Below, one piece after another: positions 9,319 to 19,442 of a stretch of DNA of 64,000 nucleotides. The DNA lies in assembly GCF_000258175.1 (NCBI RefSeq), contig NZ_JH636049.1, positions 1,078,982-1,142,981 on the forward strand, written 5' to 3'. Both the position numbers and the translations under genes were made by a program. The notes under the pieces were generated by a model. That model searched no databases. It saw only the letters and a list, made by a program, of their open reading frames with translations, and was not told the origin of the DNA. The stretch is from Saccharomonospora xinjiangensis XJ-54. GTDB taxonomy: Bacteria; Actinomycetota; Actinomycetes; Mycobacteriales; Pseudonocardiaceae. The first letter of the stretch is position 1. Every line of letters starts with the position of its first letter.

Positions 9319-10263
9319 GCCCGACGCCGTCCGCGCGGTGCGGTCGGTCGTGAATGGGCTCGTGGTCGTCGCGACCGGGCTGCACAGCTTCTCGTCGCAC
9401 CCCTCGCCCTGCATCACCGACAGTGCCTCAGCCGCGGTGTTCGGCTGTCCCGTCTGCGGGTTGATCTGGGTGCGCAGTTCCAGGTACCGGTCGAACTTGT
9501 CGGGCGAGAGAGCACGGATCTCGAAGTTCATCATCGCGTGGTAGGTGCCGCACAGCTCGGCGCAACGGCCGACGAACGCACCTTCCCTGTCGATGGTGTT
9601 CTGGAACGAGTTGTCCTGGTTGTTCTTGTCCGGGTGCGGCATCACGTCACGCTTGAAGTGGAACTCCGGCACCCAGAACGAGTGAATGACATCGGTGGAG
9701 ACCAGGTTGTACTGGATCTTCCGATCGGTGGGCAGCACCAGCAGCGGGATCTCGCTCGAACTCCCCACCGTGGTGACGGGCTGGCCGTTCTGGGCCGTGG
9801 TGTCCGGATAGGTGAACTCCCAGTTCCACTGGAAACCGGTGACGTCCACGACGACGTCGGGGTCGTCTTCCTTGGCCAGAACCGATTGCTCGGTGACGGT
9901 CGTGAAGAAGAACAGCACGCAGACCATGACCACCGGCAGCACGACGACGAACAGCTCAAGCGGAACGTTGTACTGGAACTGCCTCGGCAGGGGCTCGGTC
10001 TTGTTCTTCTTCTTGCGGTGGAACGCGACCGTCCAGAAGATCAGTCCCCACACGATCACGCCGACGACGAGCGCGGCGACGACCGACCAGGTCCAGAAGG
10101 TACGCATCTTGTCGGCTTCCGGCGTGACACCGTCGGGCCAACCGAACCGCAGAATCTCCTCGCCGGAGCAACCGGTCACCGTCAAAGCGACAAGCGCGGC
10201 GAGCGCGGCTAGTTTGCCTGCCCTGCCTCGTCGTGTGCCCCGGGTGCGCACTGGAACGCCCAC
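9316..10263 (-). CDS. ctaC: cytochrome c oxidase subunit II, lipoprotein
   Basis: Subunit II carries the CuA centre that accepts electrons from QcrC. It has a signal peptide with lipobox VTGC (Cys32), two membrane helices, and the CuA motif CAELCGTYHAMM near the C-terminus, with HSFWVPEF supplying the first His. GTG 10263 was chosen because GAGGAGG (10273-10279) lies 9 bases upstream; an ATG at 10299 would add 12 residues upstream of the ribosome site. 315 residues. Divergent from asnB; followed by ctaF. Confidence 0.95.
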   Translation of the reverse strand: MGVPVRTRGTRRGRAGKLAALAALVALTVTGCSGEEILRFGWPDGVTPEADKMRTFWTWSVVAALVVGVIVWGLIFWTVAFHRKKKNKTEPLPRQFQYNVPLELFVVVLPVVMVCVLFFFTTVTEQSVLAKEDDPDVVVDVTGFQWNWEFTYPDTTAQNGQPVTTVGSSSEIPLLVLPTDRKIQYNLVSTDVIHSFWVPEFHFKRDVMPHPDKNNQDNSFQNTIDREGAFVGRCAELCGTYHAMMNFEIRALSPDKFDRYLELRTQINPQTGQPNTAAEALSVMQGEGCDEKLCSPVATTTSPFTTDRTARTASG

Positions 10264-10400
10264 TCCGTGATGCCTCCTCGCCCGATCCTTGCAACGCATG
10301 GGACTCTAGCCGAGACCCGGGACGGCGGCGTCACCGCCTTCCCCGGCATACTTGCGACTTACGACTCAATCTCTCATGAGCAAAGGGTGTGTGAAACGGC

Positions 10401-12329
10401 GTGTGCGGCCTGCTTGGACTGGTCTGTGGCAGTGAGGATGACGCGGCGAACGCGCGAGACGCCGTCGGCCGCGCCCTGCGCTGCCAGCGGCATCGCGGCC
10501 CCGACGAGACCGACACCTGGGCCGATGCGGAGATCGTCTACGGCTTCAACCGACTGTCCGTCATCGACGTCGATCTCTCGCACCAGCCGCTGACGTGGGG
10601 CCCCGAGGACAACCCGACCCGGTACACCATCAACTTCAACGGTGAGATCTACAACTACCTCGAACTGCGCGAGGAGTTGGCGAAGGATCACGGTGCGAAG
10701 TTCGCCACAGAGGGCGACACCGAGTCGATCGTGGCGGCCTACCACTACTTCGGCCCCGCCGCGGTCGGGCGGCTTCGAGGCATGTTCGCGTTCCTGATCT
10801 GGGACTCCGAACGGAAAGTGCTCTTCGGCGCCCGCGACCCGTTCGGCATCAAGCCGCTGTACTACTCCTGCGGCCCGAACGGCGTCGCCTTCGCGAGCGA
10901 GAAGAAGAGCCTCCTCGAACTGTCCTCCGCCCTCGGCGTCGAGGACGAACTCGACCGCACGGCTCTGCAGCACTACCTGACGTTGCAGTACGTACCGGAG
11001 CCCGAATCACTGCACAGGGGCATCCGCAGGATCGAGTCGGGTACGTCGTTCACGGTGGTTCCCGGTGGAGAACCGAAGATCGAGCGGTACTTCTCCCCCG
11101 AGTTCCGCGCACAGCCGGTCTCGGGCCCCTACGGGGTCGCGGCGCTCCACGAGAGCATCGCCGAGGTGCTGCGCGACTCCGTGGCCAAGCACATGCGTGC
11201 CGACGTCACGGTCGGCTCGTTCCTGTCCGGTGGCATCGACTCCACCGCCATCGCCGCGCTGGCGAAGGAGCACAATCCGAACCTGATCACGTTCACCACC
11301 GGGTTCGAGCGTGAGGGCTACTCCGAGGTCGATGTCGCGGCCGAGTCCGCCGCGGCGATCGGGGTCAAGCACGTGGTCCGCACCGTCTCCGCCGAGGAGA
11401 TGATGGACACGCTCCCGCTGATCGTGTGGTACCTCGACGACCCTGTCGCTGACCCCGCACTCGTGCCGCTGTGGTTCATCGCGCGCGAGGCCCGCAAGCA
11501 CGTGAAGGTCGTCCTGTCCGGCGAGGGCTCCGACGAGTTGTTCGGCGGCTACACGATCTACCGGGAACCGCTGTCGCTGGCGCCGTTCGAGAAGGTCCCC
11601 GGCGGGGTGCGCAAGCTCATCGGCAAGGCGTCCGGTCTGATCCCCGAAGGCACCAGGGGCAAGGACCTCCTGCGCAGGGGTGCGCTGTCGCTCGAGGAGC
11701 GCTACTACGGCAACGCGCGGCTGTTCCGCGACGACCAGCTGAGGCCGATCCTTCGCGCCTTCCGCGAGGGTGTCGGACACCGGGACGTCACAGCGCCCTG
11801 GTACGAGCTGTCCCGGGGGTGGGACCCCGTGGCACGCATGCAGCACGTCGATCTCTTCACCTGGCTTCGCGGCGACATCCTCGTGAAGGCCGACAAGGTG
11901 ACGATGGCGAACTCGCTCGAGCTGCGGGTTCCTTTCCTCGACTCCGAAGTGTTCCGCGTGGCTTCGACGATCCCGCTCGATCAGAAGATCACCAAGGAGA
12001 CCACCAAGTTCGCGCTGCGCCGCGCGCTGGACGGCATCGTTCCCGCGCACGTGCTCAACCGGCGCAAGCTCGGTTTCCCCGTCCCGATCCGGCACTGGCT
12101 GCGGTCCGACATGCACGACTGGGCCAGGGGCATCATCAACGACTCGAAGACGGACGACCTGCTCGACAAGCGAGCCATCCTGGCCATGCTCCAGGAACAT
12201 CGCGACGGCTCGCTCGACCACAGCAGGCGGTTGTGGGCGCTTCTCGTGTTCATGCTGTGGCACGGCATCTTCGTCGAGCACCGCATTAAGCCCGAGGTTC
12301 CCGAGCCGCACTACCCGGTCAAGCTGTAG
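10401..12329 (+). CDS. asnB: asparagine synthase (glutamine-hydrolysing)
   Basis: Makes asparagine from aspartate, ATP and glutamine. The start is fixed by the N-terminal nucleophile: GTG then Cys2 (MCGLLGLV). The class II glutaminase domain covers roughly residues 2-200 (CQRHRGPDE, INFNGEIYNY, GARDPFGIKPLYY). The synthetase domain follows, with the PP-loop SGGIDS at 276-281 and GEGSDELFGGY. 642 residues, like M. tuberculosis AsnB. Divergent from ctaC and convergent with adoK. Confidence 0.96.
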   Translation: MCGLLGLVCGSEDDAANARDAVGRALRCQRHRGPDETDTWADAEIVYGFNRLSVIDVDLSHQPLTWGPEDNPTRYTINFNGEIYNYLELREELAKDHGAKFATEGDTESIVAAYHYFGPAAVGRLRGMFAFLIWDSERKVLFGARDPFGIKPLYYSCGPNGVAFASEKKSLLELSSALGVEDELDRTALQHYLTLQYVPEPESLHRGIRRIESGTSFTVVPGGEPKIERYFSPEFRAQPVSGPYGVAALHESIAEVLRDSVAKHMRADVTVGSFLSGGIDSTAIAALAKEHNPNLITFTTGFEREGYSEVDVAAESAAAIGVKHVVRTVSAEEMMDTLPLIVWYLDDPVADPALVPLWFIAREARKHVKVVLSGEGSDELFGGYTIYREPLSLAPFEKVPGGVRKLIGKASGLIPEGTRGKDLLRRGALSLEERYYGNARLFRDDQLRPILRAFREGVGHRDVTAPWYELSRGWDPVARMQHVDLFTWLRGDILVKADKVTMANSLELRVPFLDSEVFRVASTIPLDQKITKETTKFALRRALDGIVPAHVLNRRKLGFPVPIRHWLRSDMHDWARGIINDSKTDDLLDKRAILAMLQEHRDGSLDHSRRLWALLVFMLWHGIFVEHRIKPEVPEPHYPVKL

Positions 12330-12383
12330 CACCCGGCTGCGGCGGGCGTCGGACAATGCTCGCCGCGGCTTCCCGGACCCGTT

Positions 12384-12423
12384 GGCAGACAGCGCCCGCG
12401 CTACCACGCCGGCGCTGTCTGCC
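12384..12423. terminator. bidirectional terminator between asnB and adoK
   Basis: GGCAGACAGCGCC (12384-12396) pairs perfectly with GGCGCTGTCTGCC (12411-12423) around a 14-base loop, between converging stop codons. Confidence 0.85.
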
Positions 12424-12426
12424 TCA

Positions 12427-13973
<1,547 letters not shown>

Positions 13974-14097
13974 GACTCTCCCTCACGGTCTTGGTTCAGG
14001 CGGGTACCGGCTCCAACACGCCGGGCACCCGTTCTGTTCCCACGGTCCATGGTGTCACATTCGCCGACCGGATGAACATGCCGAGTGTGGGCTGCAA

Positions 14098-14103
14098 TAC
14101 CCT
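14098..14103 (+). promoter_or_regulatory. -10 element of a leaderless gene (DUF3043)
   Basis: TACCCT ends 6 bases before GTG 14110, so transcription should begin at or within a base or two of the start codon. Confidence 0.6.
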
Positions 14104-14109
14104 GGTGAG

Positions 14110-14787
14110 GTGAGGTTCCTGCGTCGTTCGAGCACCGAAGAGGCCGACACCACCAACGGCACGGCCGCCGAATCCGGCACGGCAGCCGAGGACGGCGCCT
14201 CCCCCGCCGGCGCCCGCCGCAAGGGTTACACCCCGGCCAAGGGGCGTCCCACGCCCAAGCGCAGGGAGGCCGAGGGCAGGCGGCGAGGTCCCGTCGCTCC
14301 CCCGCCTCGCACCACCAGGGAAGCCATCCGCCGCAGCCGTGAGCTGCGCAAGAAGAACCCGATGGCCAAGGAGGAGCGGCGCGCCGCGACGCGCGAGCGA
14401 CGGGAACGCATGCTCGCGGGCGACGAGCGCTACCTGCTCCCGCGCGATCGGGGACCGGTCAAGGCCTACGTCCGCGACCTCGTTGACTCGCGCCGCAATG
14501 TGCTCGGGTTGTTCATGCCCATGGCCATCGTGGTGTTCGTCACCCTGCTGATCCCGATCATGCAGGTGCAGCAGTACGCGACGTTGCTCACCACCGTGGT
14601 ACTCCTCGGCATGATCGTGGAGGGTTTCCTCAACGGCAGGCGGATCAGCAAGCGGGTCAGGGAGAAGTTCCCGAAGGAGAACATCAGGGGAGCCTCCATC
14701 GGCTGGTACGCGTTCGTGCGCGCCAGCCAGCTGCGCAAGCTCAGGGTGCCGAAGCCCAGGGTGAAGCCGGGCGACCAGGTTGACTGA
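14110..14787 (+). CDS. DUF3043 membrane protein
   Basis: 225 residues. The N-terminal 110 residues are highly charged and disordered-looking (many Arg/Lys/Glu), followed by a conserved block (DERYLLPRDRGPVKAYVRDL), two membrane helices (about 135-155 and 160-180), and a basic tail. It matches the actinobacterial DUF3043 family (Rv2206) in the same neighbourhood between erpA and cobT. No function is established. GTG 14110 is taken as the start because of the -10 six bases upstream and the absence of a ribosome-binding site. Confidence 0.85.
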   Translation: MRFLRRSSTEEADTTNGTAAESGTAAEDGASPAGARRKGYTPAKGRPTPKRREAEGRRRGPVAPPPRTTREAIRRSRELRKKNPMAKEERRAATRERRERMLAGDERYLLPRDRGPVKAYVRDLVDSRRNVLGLFMPMAIVVFVTLLIPIMQVQQYATLLTTVVLLGMIVEGFLNGRRISKRVREKFPKENIRGASIGWYAFVRASQLRKLRVPKPRVKPGDQVD

Positions 14788-14898
14788 CTGTCACTGACGC
14801 CTGCCTTCAGCGTTCACAGCGTGCGAACCGACGTGCGCAGGCCGCGGACACGGCGCCGAGACAACCGAAGTCGTTAGGTTTGCGAAAGAAGTGCCCAC

Positions 14899-14904
14899 TA
14901 GGCT
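14899..14904 (+). promoter_or_regulatory. -10 element of a leaderless aldo/keto reductase gene
   Basis: TAGGCT ends 6 bases before ATG 14911; there is no Shine-Dalgarno sequence. Confidence 0.65.
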
Positions 14905-14910
14905 GACGCC

Positions 14911-15906
14911 ATGGAGTTTCGTCGTCTCGGCCGCAGCGGCCTTTCCGTCAGTGAGATCTCGTACGGCAACTGGCTCACCCACGCCTCCCAGGTTGAGGAA
15001 GAGCAGGCACACGCCTGCATCAAGGCCGCCCTGGACGCGGGTATCACCACCTTCGACACCGCCGACGTCTACGCGAACACCGCAGCGGAATCGGTGCTCG
15101 GACGCGGATTGGCCGGGCAGCGAAGGGAAAGCCTCGAAATCTTCACCAAGGTCTTCTGGCCGACCGGACCCAAGGGCCCGAACGACAAAGGCCTCGGACG
15201 CAAGCACATCATGGAGTCGGCCCACGCGTCGCTGACGCGGCTCGGCACCGACTACATCGACCTCTACCAGGCCCACCGCTTCGACCACACGGTGCCGCTC
15301 GAGGAGACCATGAGTGCGTTCGCCGACCTGGTCAGGCAGGGCAAGGTGCTCTACATCGGAGTCTCGGAGTGGACGGCCGAGCAGATCGCGCGCGGTGCCG
15401 CGCTCGCGCGTGAGCTGAAGATCCCGTTCATCTCCAACCAGCCGCAGTACAACATGCTGTGGCGTGTCATCGAGGAGCAGGTCGTGCCGGCCTGCGAGCG
15501 CGAGGGGCTCAGCCAGATCGTGTGGTCGCCCATCGCGCAGGGTGTGCTGACGGGCAAGTACCGGCCCGGCCAGCCGCTGCCGGCCGGTTCCAGGGCCACC
15601 GATCAGAAGGGTGGCGCGCGGATGGTCGAGCGCTACCTGCGTGACGAGGTGCTCACCCGCGTCGAGAAGCTGCGACCGCTGGCCGACCAGGCTGGCCTGA
15701 CGCTCGCCCAGCTCGCGGTGGCGTGGGTGCTTCAGAACGGCAACGTCGCGTCGGCCATCATCGGCGCGTCGCGGCCCGAGCAGGTGCATGAGAACACCAA
15801 GGCAGCGGGCGTCAAGCTCGACGACGACCTGATGACCGCCATCGATGAGGTCCTCGACGGTGTCGTGGAACGCGACCCCGGCCAGACCAAGAGCCCGATC
15901 CTCTGA
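14911..15906 (+). CDS. aldo/keto reductase, voltage-gated K+ channel beta-subunit-like (AKR6-type)
   Basis: 331-residue NADPH-dependent oxidoreductase with a (beta/alpha)8 fold. Catalytic residues are visible: Asp and Tyr in FDTADVY, Lys in FTKVFW, and His in YQAHRFDH. The C-terminal cofactor motif is AIIGASRPEQVHEN. The closest recognised subgroup is the Kv-beta/YghZ-like reductases; physiological substrate unknown. Leaderless start ATG 14911. Convergent with ispD-like. Confidence 0.88.
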   Translation: MEFRRLGRSGLSVSEISYGNWLTHASQVEEEQAHACIKAALDAGITTFDTADVYANTAAESVLGRGLAGQRRESLEIFTKVFWPTGPKGPNDKGLGRKHIMESAHASLTRLGTDYIDLYQAHRFDHTVPLEETMSAFADLVRQGKVLYIGVSEWTAEQIARGAALARELKIPFISNQPQYNMLWRVIEEQVVPACEREGLSQIVWSPIAQGVLTGKYRPGQPLPAGSRATDQKGGARMVERYLRDEVLTRVEKLRPLADQAGLTLAQLAVAWVLQNGNVASAIIGASRPEQVHENTKAAGVKLDDDLMTAIDEVLDGVVERDPGQTKSPIL

Positions 15907-15915
15907 ACAATCGAA

Positions 15916-15956
15916 GCCGGAGGGGCGTGGCAGCCGCCTGCTCACGCCCCTCCGGC
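15916..15956. terminator. bidirectional terminator between the aldo/keto reductase and ispD-like genes
   Basis: GCCGGAGGGGCGTG (15916-15929) pairs perfectly with CACGCCCCTCCGGC (15943-15956) around a 13-base loop. The right arm lies inside the last codons of the ispD-like gene. Confidence 0.85.
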
Positions 15957-16667
15957 GAGCACCTGCTCCGCGATCACCAGGTCGTGCGGGTAGGTGACCT
16001 TGATGTTGCGTTCCTCTCCGCGCACCCAGCGCACGGGGAGCTCGGAGAACCGTTCCATGCACGACGCCGTGTCGGTGCCGGCGAAACCCTCGGCCTCGGC
16101 CTGTTCGTAGGCCGCCAGCAGCGGAGCGGCCCGGAACCCCTGCGGGGTCTGCGCCCGCACCAGAGTCGCTGTGTCCGTGCCGGTGACCGTCTCACCGCCG
16201 GTGCCTTCCAGCGCCACGATGTCGTCGGCGACGAGACCGGGAAGGGCCGCCCCGTGCTCCCGCGTCACCCGCAACACCTCCGCGATCAACGCCGTGCTCA
16301 CCAGCGGGCGTGCGCCGTCGTGCAACAGAACCGCGTCAACGGCCCCCGATTCGATACGGCTTTCGAGGTGCCGTAAGGCGAACAGCTCCGATTCCTGCCT
16401 GCTCCGTCCACCATGGACTGTCTCGACGGGGATTCCGGCGAGTTCCTCGCTCAGCACGTGTTCCACCAGATCCGAGTCCACAGGCCGGGTCACCAGGACG
16501 AGGACGTCGATGCCCTCGACCCGCGAGAACGCCTCCAGTGACCACGACACGACACTGCGACCGGCCAGTGGCAGGTACACCTTGTTGGTCGCAGCCCCCA
16601 CTCGCGTTCCCGCACCACTGGCCAACACGACTCCGGCCGCCCCCGGCGACGTCCGCCCACCCGCCAT
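15942..16667 (-). CDS. IspD/TarI-family cytidylyltransferase
   Basis: 241 residues. The nucleotide-binding loop reads VVLASGAGTRVGAATNKVYL, with HDGARPL in the middle, then AQTPQGF, TDTASCMERF and NIKVTYPHDL, all aligned with IspD landmarks (GAGTR..K, HDAAR, TDDAS). IspD makes CDP-methylerythritol in the MEP isoprenoid pathway. The usual partner ispF is not adjacent and the first loop is divergent, so this may be a second IspD-like enzyme acting on another polyol phosphate. Leaderless start ATG 16667; divergent from cobT across a repeat array. Confidence 0.8.
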   Translation of the reverse strand: MAGGRTSPGAAGVVLASGAGTRVGAATNKVYLPLAGRSVVSWSLEAFSRVEGIDVLVLVTRPVDSDLVEHVLSEELAGIPVETVHGGRSRQESELFALRHLESRIESGAVDAVLLHDGARPLVSTALIAEVLRVTREHGAALPGLVADDIVALEGTGGETVTGTDTATLVRAQTPQGFRAAPLLAAYEQAEAEGFAGTDTASCMERFSELPVRWVRGEERNIKVTYPHDLVIAEQVLAGGA

Positions 16668-16673
16668 GGCGTG

Positions 16674-16679
16674 ATCCTA
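16674..16679 (-). promoter_or_regulatory. -10 element of a leaderless ispD-like gene
   Basis: TAGGAT on the minus strand ends 6 bases before ATG 16667. Confidence 0.65.
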
Positions 16680-16700
16680 AAGGCCCCTCCCCCAAGCCTC

Positions 16701-16888
16701 GTGTCCGCACCTCCTGCACCCGTGTCCGCATTTCCTGCACCCGTGTCCGCATTTCCTGCACCCGTGTCCGCACTGTGAAGTACAAACACCCGTGCACAGA
16801 GTGCGGACACGACACCCTGCGTCTCGTGTCCGCATTTCCTGCGCGCGTGTTTGCACTTCCTGCGCGCGGCTCCGCAGCCTGTGAACCC
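16701..16888. repeat. 21-bp tandem repeat array with an inverted copy, between ispD-like and cobT
   Basis: GTGTCCGCA recurs at 16701, 16722, 16743 and 16764, an exact period of 21 bases, each of the first three followed by a variant of TTTCCTGCACCC. After a 62-base step it returns at 16826, then as GTGTTTGCA at 16847 and GGCTCCGCA at 16868. One inverted copy, AGTGCGGACACG (16800-16811), pairs with CGTGTCCGCACT (16763-16774) to form a 12-bp hairpin. There are no unique spacers, so it is not a CRISPR array. It fills the spacer between two divergent leaderless genes. Confidence 0.9.
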
Positions 16889-16923
16889 GTGCCGACCGGT
16901 GCCGTCGCCGCCCTGGTGCTCGG

Positions 16924-16929
16924 TACGGT
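16924..16929 (+). promoter_or_regulatory. -10 element of leaderless cobT
   Basis: TACGGT ends 6 bases before GTG 16936. Confidence 0.65.
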
Positions 16930-16935
16930 AAGCGC

Positions 16936-17913
16936 GTGCCTATCGAGTTCGCCGAGGTTCCCCATCCCGGCAACACCCAGCGCAGGACGAGCCTCCCCCG
17001 GTTCGGCACGCTCGACACGCTCGGCGACTGGCTCGCCGCGCGGCAGGGCCGTTCCCGGCCCACCCCACCCGGCCGCCCCCGCATCGTCGTGTTCGCCGCC
17101 GATCACGGCGTCGCGGCACGAGGCGTCTCCGCCCGTCCTCCCGAGTACACGAGTACCGCCGTCCGCGAGCTGCGTGAGGGCGGCACCACGCTGGGCATGC
17201 TGGCCGCTCGATCCGGGGCCGGTGTCCGGGTCGTCGATATCGCCGTGGACAACGAGGAACACAACGAGTTCAAGGTGCGGCGAGGCTCCGGCTCGATCGA
17301 CACCGAGGACGCCCTCACGAGCGAGCAGGCCGAGAAGGCGGTGGACGTCGGCAAGCGGATCGCCGACGCCGAGGTGGACGAAGGCGCGGACCTGCTCGTG
17401 CCGGTCGAACTCGGTGCGGGCTCCAGCACGCCAGCGGCGACCCTCGTGGCCGCGTTGACCGGCACGGAACCCGTCGCCGTCGTCGGGCGCGGGTCGGGCA
17501 TCGACGACAACACCTGGATGCGCAAGGCGGCCGCGGTGCGCGACGCCCTGCGCAGGGCGAGGCCGGTGGTGACGGAGCCGCTCGAACTGGTGCGCACGGC
17601 AGGCGGCGCGGATCTCGCCGCCCTCGCCGGGTTCCTCGTGCAGGCGGCCGTTCGCCGTACCCCGGTGCTGCTCGACGGATTGTCCGTGTGCGCGGCCGCT
17701 TTGCTGGCCGAGGAGTTCGCGCCGGGTGCGCGGGCGTGGTGGACGTCCGCGCACCGGAGCACCGAACCCGCGCACGCCCTGGCGCTGGAACACCTCGATC
17801 TGGAACCTCTTGTGGATCTCGGGGTGGCCGAGGGCTCCGGAACCGGTGCGGCAGCCGTGCTGCCCCTGGTATCGATGGCGGCGGAGTTGAGCGGAAGCCG
17901 CGACACCGGCTGA
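16936..17913 (+). CDS. cobT: nicotinate-nucleotide--dimethylbenzimidazole phosphoribosyltransferase
   Basis: 325 residues. CobT builds alpha-ribazole phosphate, the lower ligand of cobalamin. Visible landmarks are VVFAADHGVAARGVS, the glycine-rich GAGSSTPAATLVAAL, and GVAEGSGTGAAAVLPL at the C-terminus, where the family has its catalytic Glu. CobS and CobU, often adjacent (cobT-cobS in M. tuberculosis), are absent; cobT here is alone and converges on ilvE. Leaderless GTG start. Confidence 0.9.
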   Translation: MPIEFAEVPHPGNTQRRTSLPRFGTLDTLGDWLAARQGRSRPTPPGRPRIVVFAADHGVAARGVSARPPEYTSTAVRELREGGTTLGMLAARSGAGVRVVDIAVDNEEHNEFKVRRGSGSIDTEDALTSEQAEKAVDVGKRIADAEVDEGADLLVPVELGAGSSTPAATLVAALTGTEPVAVVGRGSGIDDNTWMRKAAAVRDALRRARPVVTEPLELVRTAGGADLAALAGFLVQAAVRRTPVLLDGLSVCAAALLAEEFAPGARAWWTSAHRSTEPAHALALEHLDLEPLVDLGVAEGSGTGAAAVLPLVSMAAELSGSRDTG

Positions 17914-17922
17914 GAGCTTGTG

Positions 17923-17961
17923 CCGGGAAGGCAGAGCGGGAACACCGCCCTGCCTTCCCGG
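17923..17961. terminator. bidirectional terminator between cobT and ilvE
   Basis: CCGGGAAGGCAG (17923-17934) pairs perfectly with CTGCCTTCCCGG (17950-17961); 15-base loop. Confidence 0.85.
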
Positions 17962-17967
17962 AGGTTC

Positions 17968-19071
17968 TCAGCCGAGCGTGCGCATCCAGCCGTGCGGGTC
18001 GGGACGGGTGCCTTCCTGAATGCCGGTGAGTTCCTCACGCAGCTTCATGGTGATCTCACCCGGCGTGCCGTCGGCGATCGAGAACTCGCCACCGGCGTGC
18101 TTGACGTGCCCGACCGGTGTGATCACGGCCGCCGTGCCGCACGCGAACACCTCGGTGAGCTCGCCGGAGGCCGCCGCCTTCTCCCACTCGTCGGTGGTGA
18201 TCTTGCGTTCCTCCACACGGCAACCGAAGTCGGAGGCGAGACGCAGCAGTGAGTCGCGTGTGACGCCCGGCAGCAGCGAGCCACTCAGTTCGGGCGTCAC
18301 CACCTTCGCATCCGATCCGGAGCCGAAGACGAAGAACAGGTTCATGCCGCCCATCTCCTCGACGTAGCGGCGCTCGTTCGCATCGAGCCACACGACCTGG
18401 TCGCAGCCCTGCTCCACCGCCTGCGCCTGCGCCACGAAGGAGGCGGCGTAGTTGCCTGCGCACTTGGCCTCGCCCGTGCCTCCGGGAGCGGCGCGGACGT
18501 ACTCCGTGGACAACCACACGCTCACCGGCTTCACGCCACCCGCGAAGTACGACCCCGCGGGGGATGCGATGAGGGCGTAGAGGTAGCTGGCAGAAGGGCT
18601 GTTGACGCCGAGCCCGACCTCGGTGGCGATGAGGAAGGGCCGCAGGTAGAGGGAGTCGCCCTGCCGCGTCGGCACCCACCGCTCGTCGGCGGTGACGAGT
18701 TCCCTGATCGAGCCGAGGAACAGCTCATCGGGCAGCTCCGGCATCGCCAGCCTGCGCGCCGAACGCCGGAACCGGGCGGCGTTGACCTCGGGACGGAACG
18801 CCTTCACGGCGCCGTCGGGCTGCCGGTACGCCTTGAGCCCCTCGAAGATCGCCTGCCCGTAGTGCAACACGGCGGTGGCGGGATCGAGTGACAGCGGTTC
18901 GTACGGGCGCAGCTCGGCGTCGTGCCAGCCGACGCCTTTGGTCCACTTCACGGTGGCCATGTGATCGGTGAAATGCACCCCGAACCCCGGCTTGGCCAGT
19001 ACCTCCGCTACCCGCTCCTCCGAGGCAGGACGGGCGCTGAGGTGGTGGCTGAACGGGATCGCGGTAGTCAT
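17968..19071 (-). CDS. ilvE: branched-chain amino acid aminotransferase
   Basis: Fold-type IV PLP aminotransferase for the last step of Leu, Ile and Val synthesis. 367 residues with [14 protein letters not shown] near the N-terminus, the cofactor-lysine region [30 protein letters not shown], and [16 protein letters not shown] 19071 chosen because TATGCT lies 7 bases upstream (leaderless) and it fits family length; an upstream in-frame ATG at 19104 overlaps that promoter. Divergent from the small membrane protein at 19136. Confidence 0.96.
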   Translation of the reverse strand: MTTAIPFSHHLSARPASEERVAEVLAKPGFGVHFTDHMATVKWTKGVGWHDAELRPYEPLSLDPATAVLHYGQAIFEGLKAYRQPDGAVKAFRPEVNAARFRRSARRLAMPELPDELFLGSIRELVTADERWVPTRQGDSLYLRPFLIATEVGLGVNSPSASYLYALIASPAGSYFAGGVKPVSVWLSTEYVRAAPGGTGEAKCAGNYAASFVAQAQAVEQGCDQVVWLDANERRYVEEMGGMNLFFVFGSGSDAKVVTPELSGSLLPGVTRDSLLRLASDFGCRVEERKITTDEWEKAAASGELTEVFACGTAAVITPVGHVKHAGGEFSIADGTPGEITMKLREELTGIQEGTRPDPHGWMRTLG

Positions 19072-19078
19072 GGCGGCA

Positions 19079-19084
19079 AGCATA
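19079..19084 (-). promoter_or_regulatory. -10 element of leaderless ilvE
   Basis: TATGCT (minus strand) ends 7 bases before ATG 19071. Confidence 0.6.
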
Positions 19085-19122
19085 TCTTTTGGCTGCCACA
19101 ACACCAGAGCCCTGCGCGGCCC

Positions 19123-19128
19123 TACGAT
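19123..19128 (+). promoter_or_regulatory. -10 element of a leaderless small membrane-protein gene
   Basis: TACGAT ends 7 bases before GTG 19136. It lies back to back with the ilvE promoter, with 38 bases between the two hexamers. Confidence 0.6.
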
Positions 19129-19135
19129 GTTCGCT

Positions 19136-19438
19136 GTGACCTCCCAGCCTCAAACCCCGCCCAAGGCCAACAGCGTTTCCGCGGGGCCAGCCTCCGACGC
19201 GAAGGCGTTCTTCACCGCCGCGCTGCTCACCTTCGCCTGCGGCATGATCGCCCTGATCGGCTTCGTCATGGCCGGGGTTTTCGGCGTCATCCTCGGCATC
19301 GTGGGCATCGTCTTCGGCCTCGTATGGTGGAAGGAGCAGCACGGCGGCATGCTGCCGCGTGACCTGCCCGGCAAGTCGCTGGTGAGCCTCACCGTGGTGT
19401 CGCTCGTGCTGTTCGGCCTCGCGGCGCTGATGGCCTGA
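19136..19438 (+). CDS. small two-helix membrane protein, unknown function
   Basis: 100 residues: a polar Gln/Pro-rich N-terminus, then a hydrophobic hairpin ([20 protein letters not shown] and the segment after it, ending VWW), a short charged loop (KEQHGG), and a third hydrophobic stretch to the C-terminus. It resembles generic actinobacterial DUF4190-like membrane proteins, but I cannot assign a family. GTG 19136 fits the -10 seven bases upstream. Convergent with the 291-residue membrane protein, only four bases between stops. Confidence 0.65.
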   Translation: MTSQPQTPPKANSVSAGPASDAKAFFTAALLTFACGMIALIGFVMAGVFGVILGIVGIVFGLVWWKEQHGGMLPRDLPGKSLVSLTVVSLVLFGLAALMA

Positions 19439-19442
19439 TCTG

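Noticed and set aside
16701..16888. CRISPR-like array
   Set aside because: Units are head-to-tail with no unique spacers of 30 bases or so, and no cas gene is present; it is a tandem repeat.
16336..17793. 485-residue minus-strand frame with ADTGAGN-like peptide repeats
   Set aside because: It runs antisense to cobT and through the 21-bp array; the peptide repeats arise only from the array.
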